Positions 18,901-25,520 of a stretch of 64,000 bases of DNA are shown one piece after another. The stretch covers positions 4,131,001 to 4,195,000 of the forward strand of contig NZ_CP072597.1 in NCBI RefSeq assembly GCF_018847975.1, in the 5' to 3' direction. Both the position numbers and the translations under genes were made by a program. Origin of the DNA: Lysobacter sp. K5869 (lineage in GTDB: Bacteria; Pseudomonadota; Gammaproteobacteria; Xanthomonadales; Xanthomonadaceae). Numbering within the stretch: the stretch's first letter is position 1; each line of letters starts with the position of its first letter. The notes under the pieces are model-generated. The model made no database searches. It was not told where the DNA came from and worked only from the letters and a program-made list of their open reading frames with translations.

Positions 18901-21367
18901 GAGTCTGTACAACGGCAAGGGCCAGCTGCGTTTCGTGCAGCCGGCGCTGGACAACGGCCAGACCGGCTTCCTCTACACGCGCTACGACGCGCTGGGACGG
19001 ATCAGCGAAGAAGGCGCCGTCGCCGCCGCGTGGAACCGCGCCGCGCTGATCGCGCAATTGGACAATCCCGATTGGCCCAGCGCCGCCGACGGCGCCGTGG
19101 CCGGGCGCAGCTATCGCTACGACGGCGACGGCAGCGATCCCAACGCGCTCGGCCGGCTGATCCAGACCACCACCTACAACCCCGATCCGGGCAGCGGCCT
19201 GGGCGATTGCACCGTGGTGGAATCGTGGAGCTACGACGCGCACGGCAACGTCGTCGCCGCGCGCCTGCAGGTCGGCGGCGCGGCCACGCTCGACGCCAGC
19301 GCGCGCTACGCCTACAACAACCTCAACGAAGTCGTGCGCATCGACCTGCCCGCCGGTTCGCCGCTGGCGGCGATCACCTACGCCTACGACGATCAGGGCC
19401 ACATCGTCGCCATCGGCGTGCCCGGCGACGAGGCCGCCATCGCCCGCTACGGCTACAACGCCGAGGGCCAGCTGCAGAGCGCGCAGCGCGGGCGCTTGTC
19501 GGAACTGTGGAATTACGACTCGCCCGGCTGCGTGCTGTCGCATCGGGTCGATGTCGACAACGCCCCGGCGTTCGCGCAGACCTTCGCCTACACGCCCGAC
19601 AGCCAGATCCAGCAGCGCACCACCGCGCAAGCGCAGGCCAGCACCGACATCGGCTACGCCTACGACGGCCAGCAGCGCCTCGCCAGCGCCACGGTCGCCG
19701 GCGGCGGCGCCGGCACGCTGAAGATCGACAGTTACGACGCCAACGGCAACATCTGGGCGGCGACGGTGGACGGCAGCGCCTTGTCGACGCCCTGCCACGC
19801 CGGCAACGACCGCCTCGCCAGCGCGCAATCGGGCAGCGGGCCGCGGCAGTCGTTCCAGTACGACGCCAGCGGCCGGCCCACCGATTGGCGCGGGCTGAGC
19901 CTGCGTTACGACGCCGCGCTGGCCTCGGTCAGCACCGTCGCCGCGGCCGGCGCCGACACCGTGCGCTATGCGCGCGGGCTCAACAATCAGCGCGTGCTGC
20001 GCCAGCAAGGCGCGCATCGCCGGCTGTACTTCTGCGGCGCCGGCAGCACTCCGCTGATGGTCTGGAACGACGGCAAACCGCAGCTGTGCGTGTGGGGCCC
20101 CGACGGCTTGGTCGCGGTCCACGACGGCCGCCTGCAGTACCCGGTCAGCGACCACCAGCACAGCGTGTGGGCGGTGTTCGACGATCAGGGCCAGGCGCTG
20201 CGCCGTTTCGATTACGCCGCGTTCGGCGCGCCGCTGGCGGCGGCCGGCGACGATTGGTGGTTCCTCTACGCCGGCAAGGAATACGACGCCGGCACCGGCC
20301 TGTACGACTTCGGCGCGCGTTTGTACGACCCGGCGCTGATGCGTTTCCTCGGCCCGGATCCGGCGCGCCAGTTCTCCAGCCCCTACGTGTTCGCCAGCAA
20401 CAACCCGATCAACTACCTCGACCCCAGCGGCAACATCTCGGTGTGGGCGCAGGTCGGCATCGGCGCGGCGATGGCGGTGTTGGCGATCGCCGGCATCGCG
20501 CTCAGCGTGGTCACCTTCGGCGCGGCCGCGCCGGCGGTGGCCGGCGGCGAAGCGGCGCTGGCCGGCGCCACGGTGGCCGGCGAAGGCGTGGCGGCGGGCG
20601 CGGCCTTGGCCGAAGGCGGCGGGCTCGCGGCCGGCGCGGTGGCGGCCGAAGGCGCGATCGAAGGCGCGGCGGGCGCGGCGACGGCGGCGGCCGCCGAAGT
20701 CGGCGCGGGCGCCGGCGCGGCCGCGGTGGAAACCGCGGTGCCGCTGACCACGGCGCAGGTGATCGCGCAGAACGCGATCTCGGTGGCCTGGAGCGCCACC
20801 ACCGGCGCGATCAGCGGCGCCGGCACCGGCGGCCTGGCCTACGACATCCAGCACGGCCGCGACTTCACCGCCAAGGGCTTCTTCTCGGCGATGGGCCTGG
20901 GCGCGCTCGGCGGCGCCATCGGCGGCGGCTTCAGCGGATTGGCGACGATGCCGGCGACGGTGGGCCTGAGCCAGGGCATGAGCATCGGCGGCACCATCGC
21001 CTTCCGCGCGCTCACCCAGGGCGTGGCGGGCATGGTCGGCCAGGACGTGTCGACCTTGGTCTGCGACGCGATCAGCGGCCAGAAGATCACCGCGGCGAGT
21101 TTGCTGATGAGTTCGTTGCAGGGCTTCGGCACCGGCGCGGCCTCGGGCACCTTCAGCGCGGTCAGCAACATCGACCCGAGCAAGACCGCGGTCAACGCGG
21201 TCGAGCGCGCGGCGGTGCGCGCCGGCACCACGATCAACAAGGCCATCGACGGCGCGAAGTCGATGGCGACCTCGCAAGGCGCGATCGGCTTGTACGTGGC
21301 GGGCGGGTTCTTGTTGGCCGGCGGTTACGCGGCGTGGGGCGCGGCCAGCGCCAACAACCAGAACTGA
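12995..21367 (+). CDS. Giant SpvB/beta-propeller/Rhs protein, TcB-TcC-like toxin candidate
   Basis: A 2790-residue protein without signal peptide; GGAGG (12985-12989) fixes the ATG at 12995. Order of parts: an SpvB-like N-terminus (GLQIDLSIQYQSN...GVLGLGWTLPLAS, about 50-95); a propeller-like region (about 500-1010) with recurring blades such as GPDYAVVLW, HGADYLASVD and YGPDYAVQVM; two lectin/LamG-like stretches (about 1340-1690); YD-type Rhs repeats (about 1750-2430); and the Rhs core GARLYDPALMRFLGPDPARQ...NYLDPSG near 2440-2480. The last 310 residues are Ala/Gly-rich with several hydrophobic segments, unlike the core, and are the likely variable toxin tail. The plan and size match TcB and TcC of insecticidal Tc toxins fused in one chain. 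No TcA-type injector, VgrG or PAAR gene is nearby. Confidence 0.85.
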   Translation: MSAPSGSSVPSIRTFQMDASTVGVLKSSVNLFRGDVNHTQTLFSLPGRSDNDGLQIDLSIQYQSNVNRQAMGWNRDQPTGVLGLGWTLPLASIRMEDGNCPTPALRKYSIAVAGNSSAMVRDPQAPLLFAMDKSLAAQLRDGAAVPAAIRGVFVDNGVPLSAGAVVVGAASPWTLRDDALEQEFVLTLGATLDASDGGETYQLVNYRFWRVQYFPRYERWAVTNEAGQRMSFGGGLGATDKGYRTSAGNSVEWGVQWLDAHGVPVWQGSSARAQGQSQYACAWHLQRVYSRFGESVSYEYNCFERGGDGLLPKVEQLVAAGGLPYTKACYLGRIVDVYGRSAEFAYGDKLWSAQTAASPREYADPHKDVPDTAPNGFQDRYETLFLDRIDVRDRDGGALFAVDFDYQPVPGSPVANVAGDSGDTCKRLLTAVRLLNADGDSLPGYRYGYYLDVKQGGNLAALASIDWPTGGVARYEYASASLPICDRSLAVSAPSPMPAQSIPRVWFGPDYAVVLWNNTADGRLAMQIFTWTGQWMPWQADPHNALLLQNDSGGTALSSVAVDAGQDFVAVSYQTSADTAMHLFRKDMARPGQWVAAAIPGGGNGGCNSPTWRWPLQDGTVQTAAGASYVFAWQSNPSALTCKTDLFTWNWPSQSWQHDHRDGLGYRWFAHGADYLASVDLNSHVSLDWIDAVGAWHSAPGVDLGFRLNSLDALALAGDASLLAISHKIAGSPGMGEYSYDVWLLQWNRDYVFAAPTQFSFKDRFDSQWPTSWAPSAIGNSLVAVAANVMRFDGAQWSVNSALAPSGIVGGEQRYGYGPDYAVQVMVPSVGAPQARLIGYDPGKVGFGSTAPISGLSTPQSHPGTANWIGAGSPDYLAVGTQLFFRGTASDWGRSVGNAIANLQTLVNQGAGGSDRYQLNSASLLNEGPAFLACALYDAQDGSGHATAASALVLRNGGVQGAAQILDRQAMWTPQEQDQPSQGTSPGGPMAFFSYPSDAGRLDAATTVYLNRYAGDAVLGPISDWPVSAITIDDGLSESFATAYVPDTANAACDASGQVVKYFQTAVYPGGSPQQPVNGSVVSRYLNGNADVTGADWYNMLDGLLHSVTTLDAQGKTLNATEYEWTAYVQRASDPNDPAAPVRQLYGAYALQTAQQQTSDGVASRQTTSYIPDGFKASYTGQPATVSSQTVRGDGRIDAQERRYRYACEAYPQSRTINDVSSVVEQSASQAGVATAISATALAQWASAWGEDVKVMAEAADFAWTGGAVEFPFGAWQPGQTPANWQAMTQLQTRAPDGTVLQNADGADVPCTTLYADPAFGLPVAVFRGAVGGECAWSGFQSYESTAGWSLSGTRAEPSQAWLGEQSLALKNGGRIATAVAPGASRTRYLFGLRYLTPAGYIGGRGAIKLDPGQNPLSLDLDDTQGQWRYLTASVDLPAGCKSLALSIDNPGSAEALIDGVLLIPFGVDATVQSWQADTRLLLASMSATGACDFNRYDRFNRPLGAVAANGQWQELDQRFQSRQGNAGDRFDDASPNAELTLQFAAGGITETFRDGNGWQTRWAPGDAAHWSCAGGELLKAGTDSDTLTWQRGSDAEVVAFFVELQAQGTAAGTLSLRFGDGETIAWTVGKGWSWTDAKGGTVQAPLAAPPHLAQQWLLLLGGGQTLFFGDGQLLFSAARATEPSAGCAFATGPNALRISQLGYGGDPRLGLSYSDGAARQRQVHQRDGGDSRIMASVYDALDRSLAGTKTAPGSFGSGANAPMLSYRPCFLDVAAFLRATADTWKMQGDIADYYAGQRDGGAQRSDDQGYPYRGSRYESSAQSRVVEYGQPGKELAIHDILSVPESARHTMRTAYGASDASDPVAAGAFYATDTTTPGGYQARQLVDTSQRATAMLQADPQGGKVGQSVVGLNFSAGSDDAGILGRLQLPNAFTTSPQSNPPAFVRDTLTNPLGQAVQYQDPDTGVTLSLYNGKGQLRFVQPALDNGQTGFLYTRYDALGRISEEGAVAAAWNRAALIAQLDNPDWPSAADGAVAGRSYRYDGDGSDPNALGRLIQTTTYNPDPGSGLGDCTVVESWSYDAHGNVVAARLQVGGAATLDASARYAYNNLNEVVRIDLPAGSPLAAITYAYDDQGHIVAIGVPGDEAAIARYGYNAEGQLQSAQRGRLSELWNYDSPGCVLSHRVDVDNAPAFAQTFAYTPDSQIQQRTTAQAQASTDIGYAYDGQQRLASATVAGGGAGTLKIDSYDANGNIWAATVDGSALSTPCHAGNDRLASAQSGSGPRQSFQYDASGRPTDWRGLSLRYDAALASVSTVAAAGADTVRYARGLNNQRVLRQQGAHRRLYFCGAGSTPLMVWNDGKPQLCVWGPDGLVAVHDGRLQYPVSDHQHSVWAVFDDQGQALRRFDYAAFGAPLAAAGDDWWFLYAGKEYDAGTGLYDFGARLYDPALMRFLGPDPARQFSSPYVFASNNPINYLDPSGNISVWAQVGIGAAMAVLAIAGIALSVVTFGAAAPAVAGGEAALAGATVAGEGVAAGAALAEGGGLAAGAVAAEGAIEGAAGAATAAAAEVGAGAGAAAVETAVPLTTAQVIAQNAISVAWSATTGAISGAGTGGLAYDIQHGRDFTAKGFFSAMGLGALGGAIGGGFSGLATMPATVGLSQGMSIGGTIAFRALTQGVAGMVGQDVSTLVCDAISGQKITAASLLMSSLQGFGTGAASGTFSAVSNIDPSKTAVNAVERAAVRAGTTINKAIDGAKSMATSQGAIGLYVAGGFLLAGGYAAWGAASANNQN

Positions 21368-21377
21368 GGGCGATACG

Positions 21378-21402
21378 CGGCCCGCGGCGATGCCGCGGGC
21401 CG
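21378..21402 (+). terminator. Hairpin after the Rhs gene
   Basis: CGGCCCGCGGC pairs perfectly with GCCGCGGGCCG across a GAT loop, starting 11 bp after the Rhs stop codon. No U-tract follows. It may attenuate read-through into the downstream gene or stabilise the mRNA 3' end. Confidence 0.4.
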
Positions 21403-21466
21403 TCGCCTTCGCCGGCACCGCGCGGTTTCGCCGCGCGGCGGTGCGAACACTATCGGGATCGTTCTC

Positions 21467-22840
21467 ATGTTCGAACGTTCGATGACCCTGCATCTGCAAA
21501 ATCGCAGCGATACGGCTTTCGCGTTCTCCGGCGCCCGCGCCAGCAGCGGCCCGCCGCCCAGCGCCGACGCCGCGGTGCTCGCGCCGGGCCAGCGGCTCAC
21601 CGTCACCGCGCGCAATCCGTCCGGCGGCTGCGTCGGCGGTTTTCGCCTCGACGGCGGCGGCGCCGGGTTCGCCATCGCCTACGACCATCCGCTCAGCATC
21701 GGCGCCACCACCGTCGCGGTGCAGGCCACGCCCGGTTGGCTGGCCGGCGCCGACGCGACCACGTTTCCCGGCCACGATTCGGTCGCGAACTTGAATCTGT
21801 ATCGCGGCGTCGCCAGCGGCAGCGGCTGGGTCGCGCCGCTCGGCCTGCTCGCGCAGCCGCCGTTCGACAACAGCCAGGACTTCGCCAACAGCCTCTACGG
21901 CCCCGGCGTGCGCGGCGTCGAAGCGATCGTCGCCGGTTACCCGAATCCCAGTCCCGGCGGCTACGTGCTGCCGGCCGATTTCAGCGGCGGGCAGCTGCCG
22001 GGCGTGGCCGCGGCCTGGATCGCGCAGTGGCTCGGGCAGCCCGGCCCGCCGTGTCCGCCGCGCGACGCCGCGCTGCTGAAGTGGTTGGCCGGTTATCTGC
22101 GTGGCGCCGCCAGCAACGGCCCGCTGCGGATGTGGGTGCCGCAGATCCGCTACCAGCCGGCGACGGCGCCGGCGATGTACGCCCTGGACGGTTATCGCCG
22201 CTTCGATCTGGTCGATCCCGGCGGGCGCTGGAACGCGGCCAGCGTCTCGGCCTTCTGCGCCCTGCTCGCCGGCGGCGCGCATTTCGTCGCGATCTGCGCC
22301 ACCGCCGACCTGCCCGGCGGCGTCAGCGTGCAGCCGCCCGACATCGCGCTGAAAAGCTCGGGATTGGCGACCCGCCACGATCCAGGCAATTCGCATTACG
22401 CCGCGGTGCTCAACATCACCGGCACTTACGTGCAGCCCGCCAGCGGCGACTTCGCCGGCCGCGACGAAGGCCTGCTGCAGGCGCTGCTGATCGGGCGCAC
22501 GGTCAACGACGTGACCGCCGCGGCCGGCCGCTACAACAACTTCCTGCAACTCGAAGGCTGGCCGGCGATCAGCTCGCGCCACAACGCCGATTACGACGCG
22601 CATCAGGCCACGCGTTGGAACGTCTCGACCTTCGGCGCCACGCCGTACAGCGAGAAGCGCGCAACCACGGTGTTCCTGGCCCCGGACGGCTGGACGCCGC
22701 AGATCTACCAGACCACGCGGATGATGCCCTACCTCGGCGCCTACGCGGTCTCGGCGACTTCGCCGCAGCCGTGGCTGGACACCTCGCTGGTGAGCATCGC
22801 CCCGAACGCGCCGCCGTTGCCGGCGCGGTTCATCGGCTGA
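21467..22840 (+). CDS. Unrecognised protein downstream of Rhs gene; possible aegerolysin/lectin-like N-terminus
   Basis: A 457-residue protein without signal peptide. The first 90 residues read as alternating beta strands (LHLQNRSDTAFAFSGARASS, then a G-x-x-L-T-V-T strand, then GFAIAYDHPLSIGATTVAV), a pattern seen in small beta-sandwich membrane- or sugar-binding proteins such as aegerolysins; this is a weak resemblance. The central and C-terminal parts contain Asn/Tyr/Trp-rich segments (NNFLQLEGWPAISSRHNADY) of no known family. It lies 99 bp after the Rhs gene on the same strand and probably works with it, for example as target binding or accessory factor. Confidence 0.65.
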   Translation: MFERSMTLHLQNRSDTAFAFSGARASSGPPPSADAAVLAPGQRLTVTARNPSGGCVGGFRLDGGGAGFAIAYDHPLSIGATTVAVQATPGWLAGADATTFPGHDSVANLNLYRGVASGSGWVAPLGLLAQPPFDNSQDFANSLYGPGVRGVEAIVAGYPNPSPGGYVLPADFSGGQLPGVAAAWIAQWLGQPGPPCPPRDAALLKWLAGYLRGAASNGPLRMWVPQIRYQPATAPAMYALDGYRRFDLVDPGGRWNAASVSAFCALLAGGAHFVAICATADLPGGVSVQPPDIALKSSGLATRHDPGNSHYAAVLNITGTYVQPASGDFAGRDEGLLQALLIGRTVNDVTAAAGRYNNFLQLEGWPAISSRHNADYDAHQATRWNVSTFGATPYSEKRATTVFLAPDGWTPQIYQTTRMMPYLGAYAVSATSPQPWLDTSLVSIAPNAPPLPARFIG

Positions 22841-22981
22841 GCGCGCAGCGGCGCCGGGCCGCAGCGGGCGTTCGTAAGGGCAACCCGCGCACCGCGGCGC
22901 TTCCCTTTCCGCCCGCGCGCCAGCATCATCTGCGCGAAGTTTCGATGCGGCTCATGGACCCGAGCTGACGCGCACGGTCCC

Positions 22982-23590
22982 ATGCAGTCCGCCGCCCCAT
23001 CCATCGGCGCGGACCGCCCACGACCTGCCCGGCAGAGGTTTCGATTGACCCCGCTCTCGCACTCGCTGATCGCGCTGCTCGGCCAGCCGTTCGACCACAA
23101 GCACGTGCGCGATCTGCTGCGCCCGCTGGACGTGAAGCGGGTCGCATCCGCCGATAGCCCGCTCAGCGAAAGCATCGTCTGGATTCCCAAGGCTTCGCTG
23201 CGCCTGGACGTCTATCGTTCGCAGCCGCTCAACAAGCTCACCGGATCGAATTTTTCGGACCCGGGTTGGATCGTCGGCGCCGTGCGATTCCTCGCGCCGG
23301 GATCGGACACCCGGATCAAGGCGCCCTTCCCCGCGCCGCTGCCGCACGGCCTCACCATGGCGTCCTCGCCGCAAGCCTGCGTCGACGCCTACGGCGCGCC
23401 GGATCTGGACGAGGAACACGAGCGCCCCGGTTTCTCCGGGCGAGTGCTGGCCTGGCGCCGACCGACGACGAACATCGCGATCACCTTCGCCGGCCTGGGC
23501 CGCGACAGCGCGATGATCGACCACACCGTCTGCCTGATCGGCTGTATCGGCGCATGGCGTTACAGCAACCCGGAAGTATTCGCGCCTTGA
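22982..23590 (+). CDS. Hypothetical protein, possible immunity protein of the Rhs locus
   Basis: A 202-residue soluble protein of unrecognised family. Position, cytosolic character and a mixed alpha/beta pattern (LIALLGQPFDHKHVRDLLRP, then WIVGAVRFLAPG) would suit an immunity protein, but nothing in the sequence proves this. The ATG at 22982 has no good ribosome site; a TTG at 23045 preceded by AGAGG would remove 21 Pro/Arg-rich residues and starts exactly where conserved-looking sequence begins. Five bases separate it from the propeller-protein gene, so the two are co-translated. Confidence 0.55.
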   Translation: MQSAAPSIGADRPRPARQRFRLTPLSHSLIALLGQPFDHKHVRDLLRPLDVKRVASADSPLSESIVWIPKASLRLDVYRSQPLNKLTGSNFSDPGWIVGAVRFLAPGSDTRIKAPFPAPLPHGLTMASSPQACVDAYGAPDLDEEHERPGFSGRVLAWRRPTTNIAITFAGLGRDSAMIDHTVCLIGCIGAWRYSNPEVFAP

Positions 23591-23595
23591 ACGCC

Positions 23596-24633
23596 ATGGA
23601 CACGAAGACGCTGGAGTGGAACGGCCCCGACCTGCTCGACCTGGCCGAGGTCCGACGCGGCGACGGCGATGTGTTGGCGCTCGACGCGTCGGGCGGGATT
23701 TCCTGCATCGACCTGCGCGCCATGAGCGTCGTCGCGCTCGGCAAAATCGATCTGCCCACGCCGGAGGTCGGGAATTCCGGCGCGTACGGCCTCGTCTCGC
23801 GTTGGCGACTGCACGCCAGCGCCGACGGCGCGTTCGCGGCGGTGGTGTTCGACGGCGGCACGACCGGCTTCGTCGTCGATCTGGAAAATTTCGCCGTGAC
23901 GATGGCGCTGAACGGCGGCGATTACCACGAAGACACGGTGCCGTTCTCGGCCTGCTTCCTGAGCCTGGACGGCAAGGCCGTGCTGGTGCATCGCACGGAC
24001 TGGAACCGGCTCGACGCCTCCGACCCGCGCACCGGCGAACTGCTGACGCCGCGCGGCCCGACGCGTTACGAAAACGACCAGTGCCCGGCGCATTACCTGG
24101 ACTATTTCCACGGCCGGCTGTGCGCCAGCCCGTCCGGCGCGCGCTTGTTCGACGACGGCTGGGTTTGGTCGCCGGTGGCGATCCCAATGATCTTCGACGC
24201 CGCGACCTGGCTCACGTCGAACGTGTGGGAATCCGAAGACGGCCCCTCGCTGCGTCGGCTCGCCCAGCGCGACGACTGGAATGTCCCGGCGTGCTGGATC
24301 GACGACGAACGCATCGTCCTGGGCGGCATGGAGGACTGGGACGATGAGGAAGGACAACCCATCCCCGCGCCGCCCGGTGTGCGCATCATCGACTTGCGCG
24401 ACCCCGCCGACACGCCCGGCCGCACGCTGGCGATGAGCGCCGCCCCGCAGGCCTTGTTCTCGGACGGGCACTCGCTGTTCGCGTTCGACGGGCGCGATAC
24501 GTCGACGTGGTCGATGCGGACGGACGCCTGTCTGAAGGTCTTCGAGGGCTTCGCCGCGAGCCACCACCATGCGCGCCGCAAGGAGCTGCTGGAGCTGACG
24601 GCGCGGCGGATCCGGATCCTCGCCCTGGAGTGA
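23596..24633 (+). CDS. Beta-propeller (WD40-like) protein of unknown function
   Basis: A 345-residue protein with a recurring strand pattern typical of propeller blades, such as DVLALDASGGISCIDLRAMS, AAVVFDGGTTGFVVDLENF and GHSLFAFDGRDTSTWSM. No signal peptide. It is 5 bp after the previous gene, so both are likely one operon. Function is not recognisable; it could be a partner of the upstream protein or unrelated to the Rhs block. Confidence 0.65.
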   Translation: MDTKTLEWNGPDLLDLAEVRRGDGDVLALDASGGISCIDLRAMSVVALGKIDLPTPEVGNSGAYGLVSRWRLHASADGAFAAVVFDGGTTGFVVDLENFAVTMALNGGDYHEDTVPFSACFLSLDGKAVLVHRTDWNRLDASDPRTGELLTPRGPTRYENDQCPAHYLDYFHGRLCASPSGARLFDDGWVWSPVAIPMIFDAATWLTSNVWESEDGPSLRRLAQRDDWNVPACWIDDERIVLGGMEDWDDEEGQPIPAPPGVRIIDLRDPADTPGRTLAMSAAPQALFSDGHSLFAFDGRDTSTWSMRTDACLKVFEGFAASHHHARRKELLELTARRIRILALE

Positions 24634-24694
24634 GCGTAACGCGAGCCGCGCGCGATCCGGTATAAAACCCCAATCCCCCTCGCGCGTCGCTCCC

Positions 24695-25225
24695 ATGCAA
24701 GTCGTCTTCATCCACGGCCCCGCCGCCTCCGGCAAGCACACCATCGGCACCCGAGTCGCGCAGACGCTCGGCATCCCGCTGTTCCACAACCATCTGGCGG
24801 TGGACGCCGCGCTGGCCCTGTTCGATTTCGGTAGCCCCGGCTTCCGCGCCGTGCGCGCGGCGATCTGGCGCGCGGCCTTCGCCGAAGCGGCCGCGGCCGG
24901 GCGCTCGTTCGTGTTCACCTTCCATCCCGAGGCCTCGGTCGATCCGGCGCTGATCGAGGAGTTGGCGGCGTCGGTGCGCGCGCGCGGCGGCGAAGTGGCC
25001 TTCGTCGAACTGCTGTGTTCGCCCGAAGCCATCGCCGAGCGGCTCGACCAGCCCAGCCGCCATCGCTTCAACAAGCTCACCGACCGCGCCGTGTACGAAG
25101 CCATCGAACGCGCCGGCGGTTTCGCGTTCCCGCCGCTGCCGGCGTTGCTGCGGGTGGACACGCAGGCGCATACGCCGGAGGAATCCGCGGCGCTGATCGC
25201 CGCCGCGGTGCGCGAAGCGCGCTGA
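24695..25225 (+). CDS. AAA-type small kinase / P-loop ATPase
   Basis: A 176-residue P-loop protein with Walker A GPAASGKHT at residues 8-16, and a size and layout like shikimate/gluconate kinase-type small-molecule kinases (AAA_17/AAA_33). A Lys in place of the usual second Gly-rich residue does not break the P-loop. The phosphate acceptor is unknown. A short AT-rich stretch (TATAAAA, 24661-24667) just upstream may be its promoter. Confidence 0.75.
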   Translation: MQVVFIHGPAASGKHTIGTRVAQTLGIPLFHNHLAVDAALALFDFGSPGFRAVRAAIWRAAFAEAAAAGRSFVFTFHPEASVDPALIEELAASVRARGGEVAFVELLCSPEAIAERLDQPSRHRFNKLTDRAVYEAIERAGGFAFPPLPALLRVDTQAHTPEESAALIAAAVREAR

Positions 25226-25277
25226 TCGAAATCGCCGCGCCGCGAGCCGGACGAAGGCTCGCGGCGGGCTTGCCGTC

Positions 25278-25520
25278 TTAGCGAACCGTCCGCGGCACGT
25301 CGTTGGACGCATCCACGACCGCCGCCACCGCATAACCGCTGCGCGCGATCGCCTCCACCGTTTCGGCCACGGTCAGCCAGTTTTCGACGCGCACGATCCG
25401 CGCGTCGCGTTCGGGGTCGATCTCGAAATTGATCCGGCTGCCCAGATCCGCGCGCAGCACCGCGGCGGTGATTCCGCGCATGGCTTCGGCGTCTATCGCA
25501 TCGTGCAATCGCAGTCTCAT
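25278..25520 (-). CDS. Small HMA-fold-like protein lacking the CxxC metal site
   Basis: An 80-residue protein reading as beta-alpha-beta-beta-alpha-beta (MRLRLHDAIDAEAMRGITAA ... RVENWLTVAETVEAIARSGY), the outline of heavy-metal-associated (HMA, ferredoxin-like) domains. The metal-binding CxxC is absent; the loop reads HDAIDAE. Its ATG overlaps the stop of the MBL hydrolase gene by 4 bp (ATGA), so the two are translationally coupled and presumably functionally linked. Ligand unknown. Confidence 0.65.
   Translation of the reverse strand: MRLRLHDAIDAEAMRGITAAVLRADLGSRINFEIDPERDARIVRVENWLTVAETVEAIARSGYAVAAVVDASNDVPRTVR

Noticed and set aside
12995..21367. Complete insecticidal Tc toxin complex
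   Set aside because: Only a B/C-like protein is recognisable; there is no TcA-type injector gene in the window, so a full complex cannot be claimed.
16100..22603. Very long minus-strand ORF (2167 codons) opposite the Rhs gene
   Set aside because: It is the mirror of a GC-rich real gene: Arg/Val/Ala/Gly-biased, no family motifs, and the Rhs gene on the plus strand has clear domains and a ribosome site. The same applies to the minus-strand ORF at 10841-15940.
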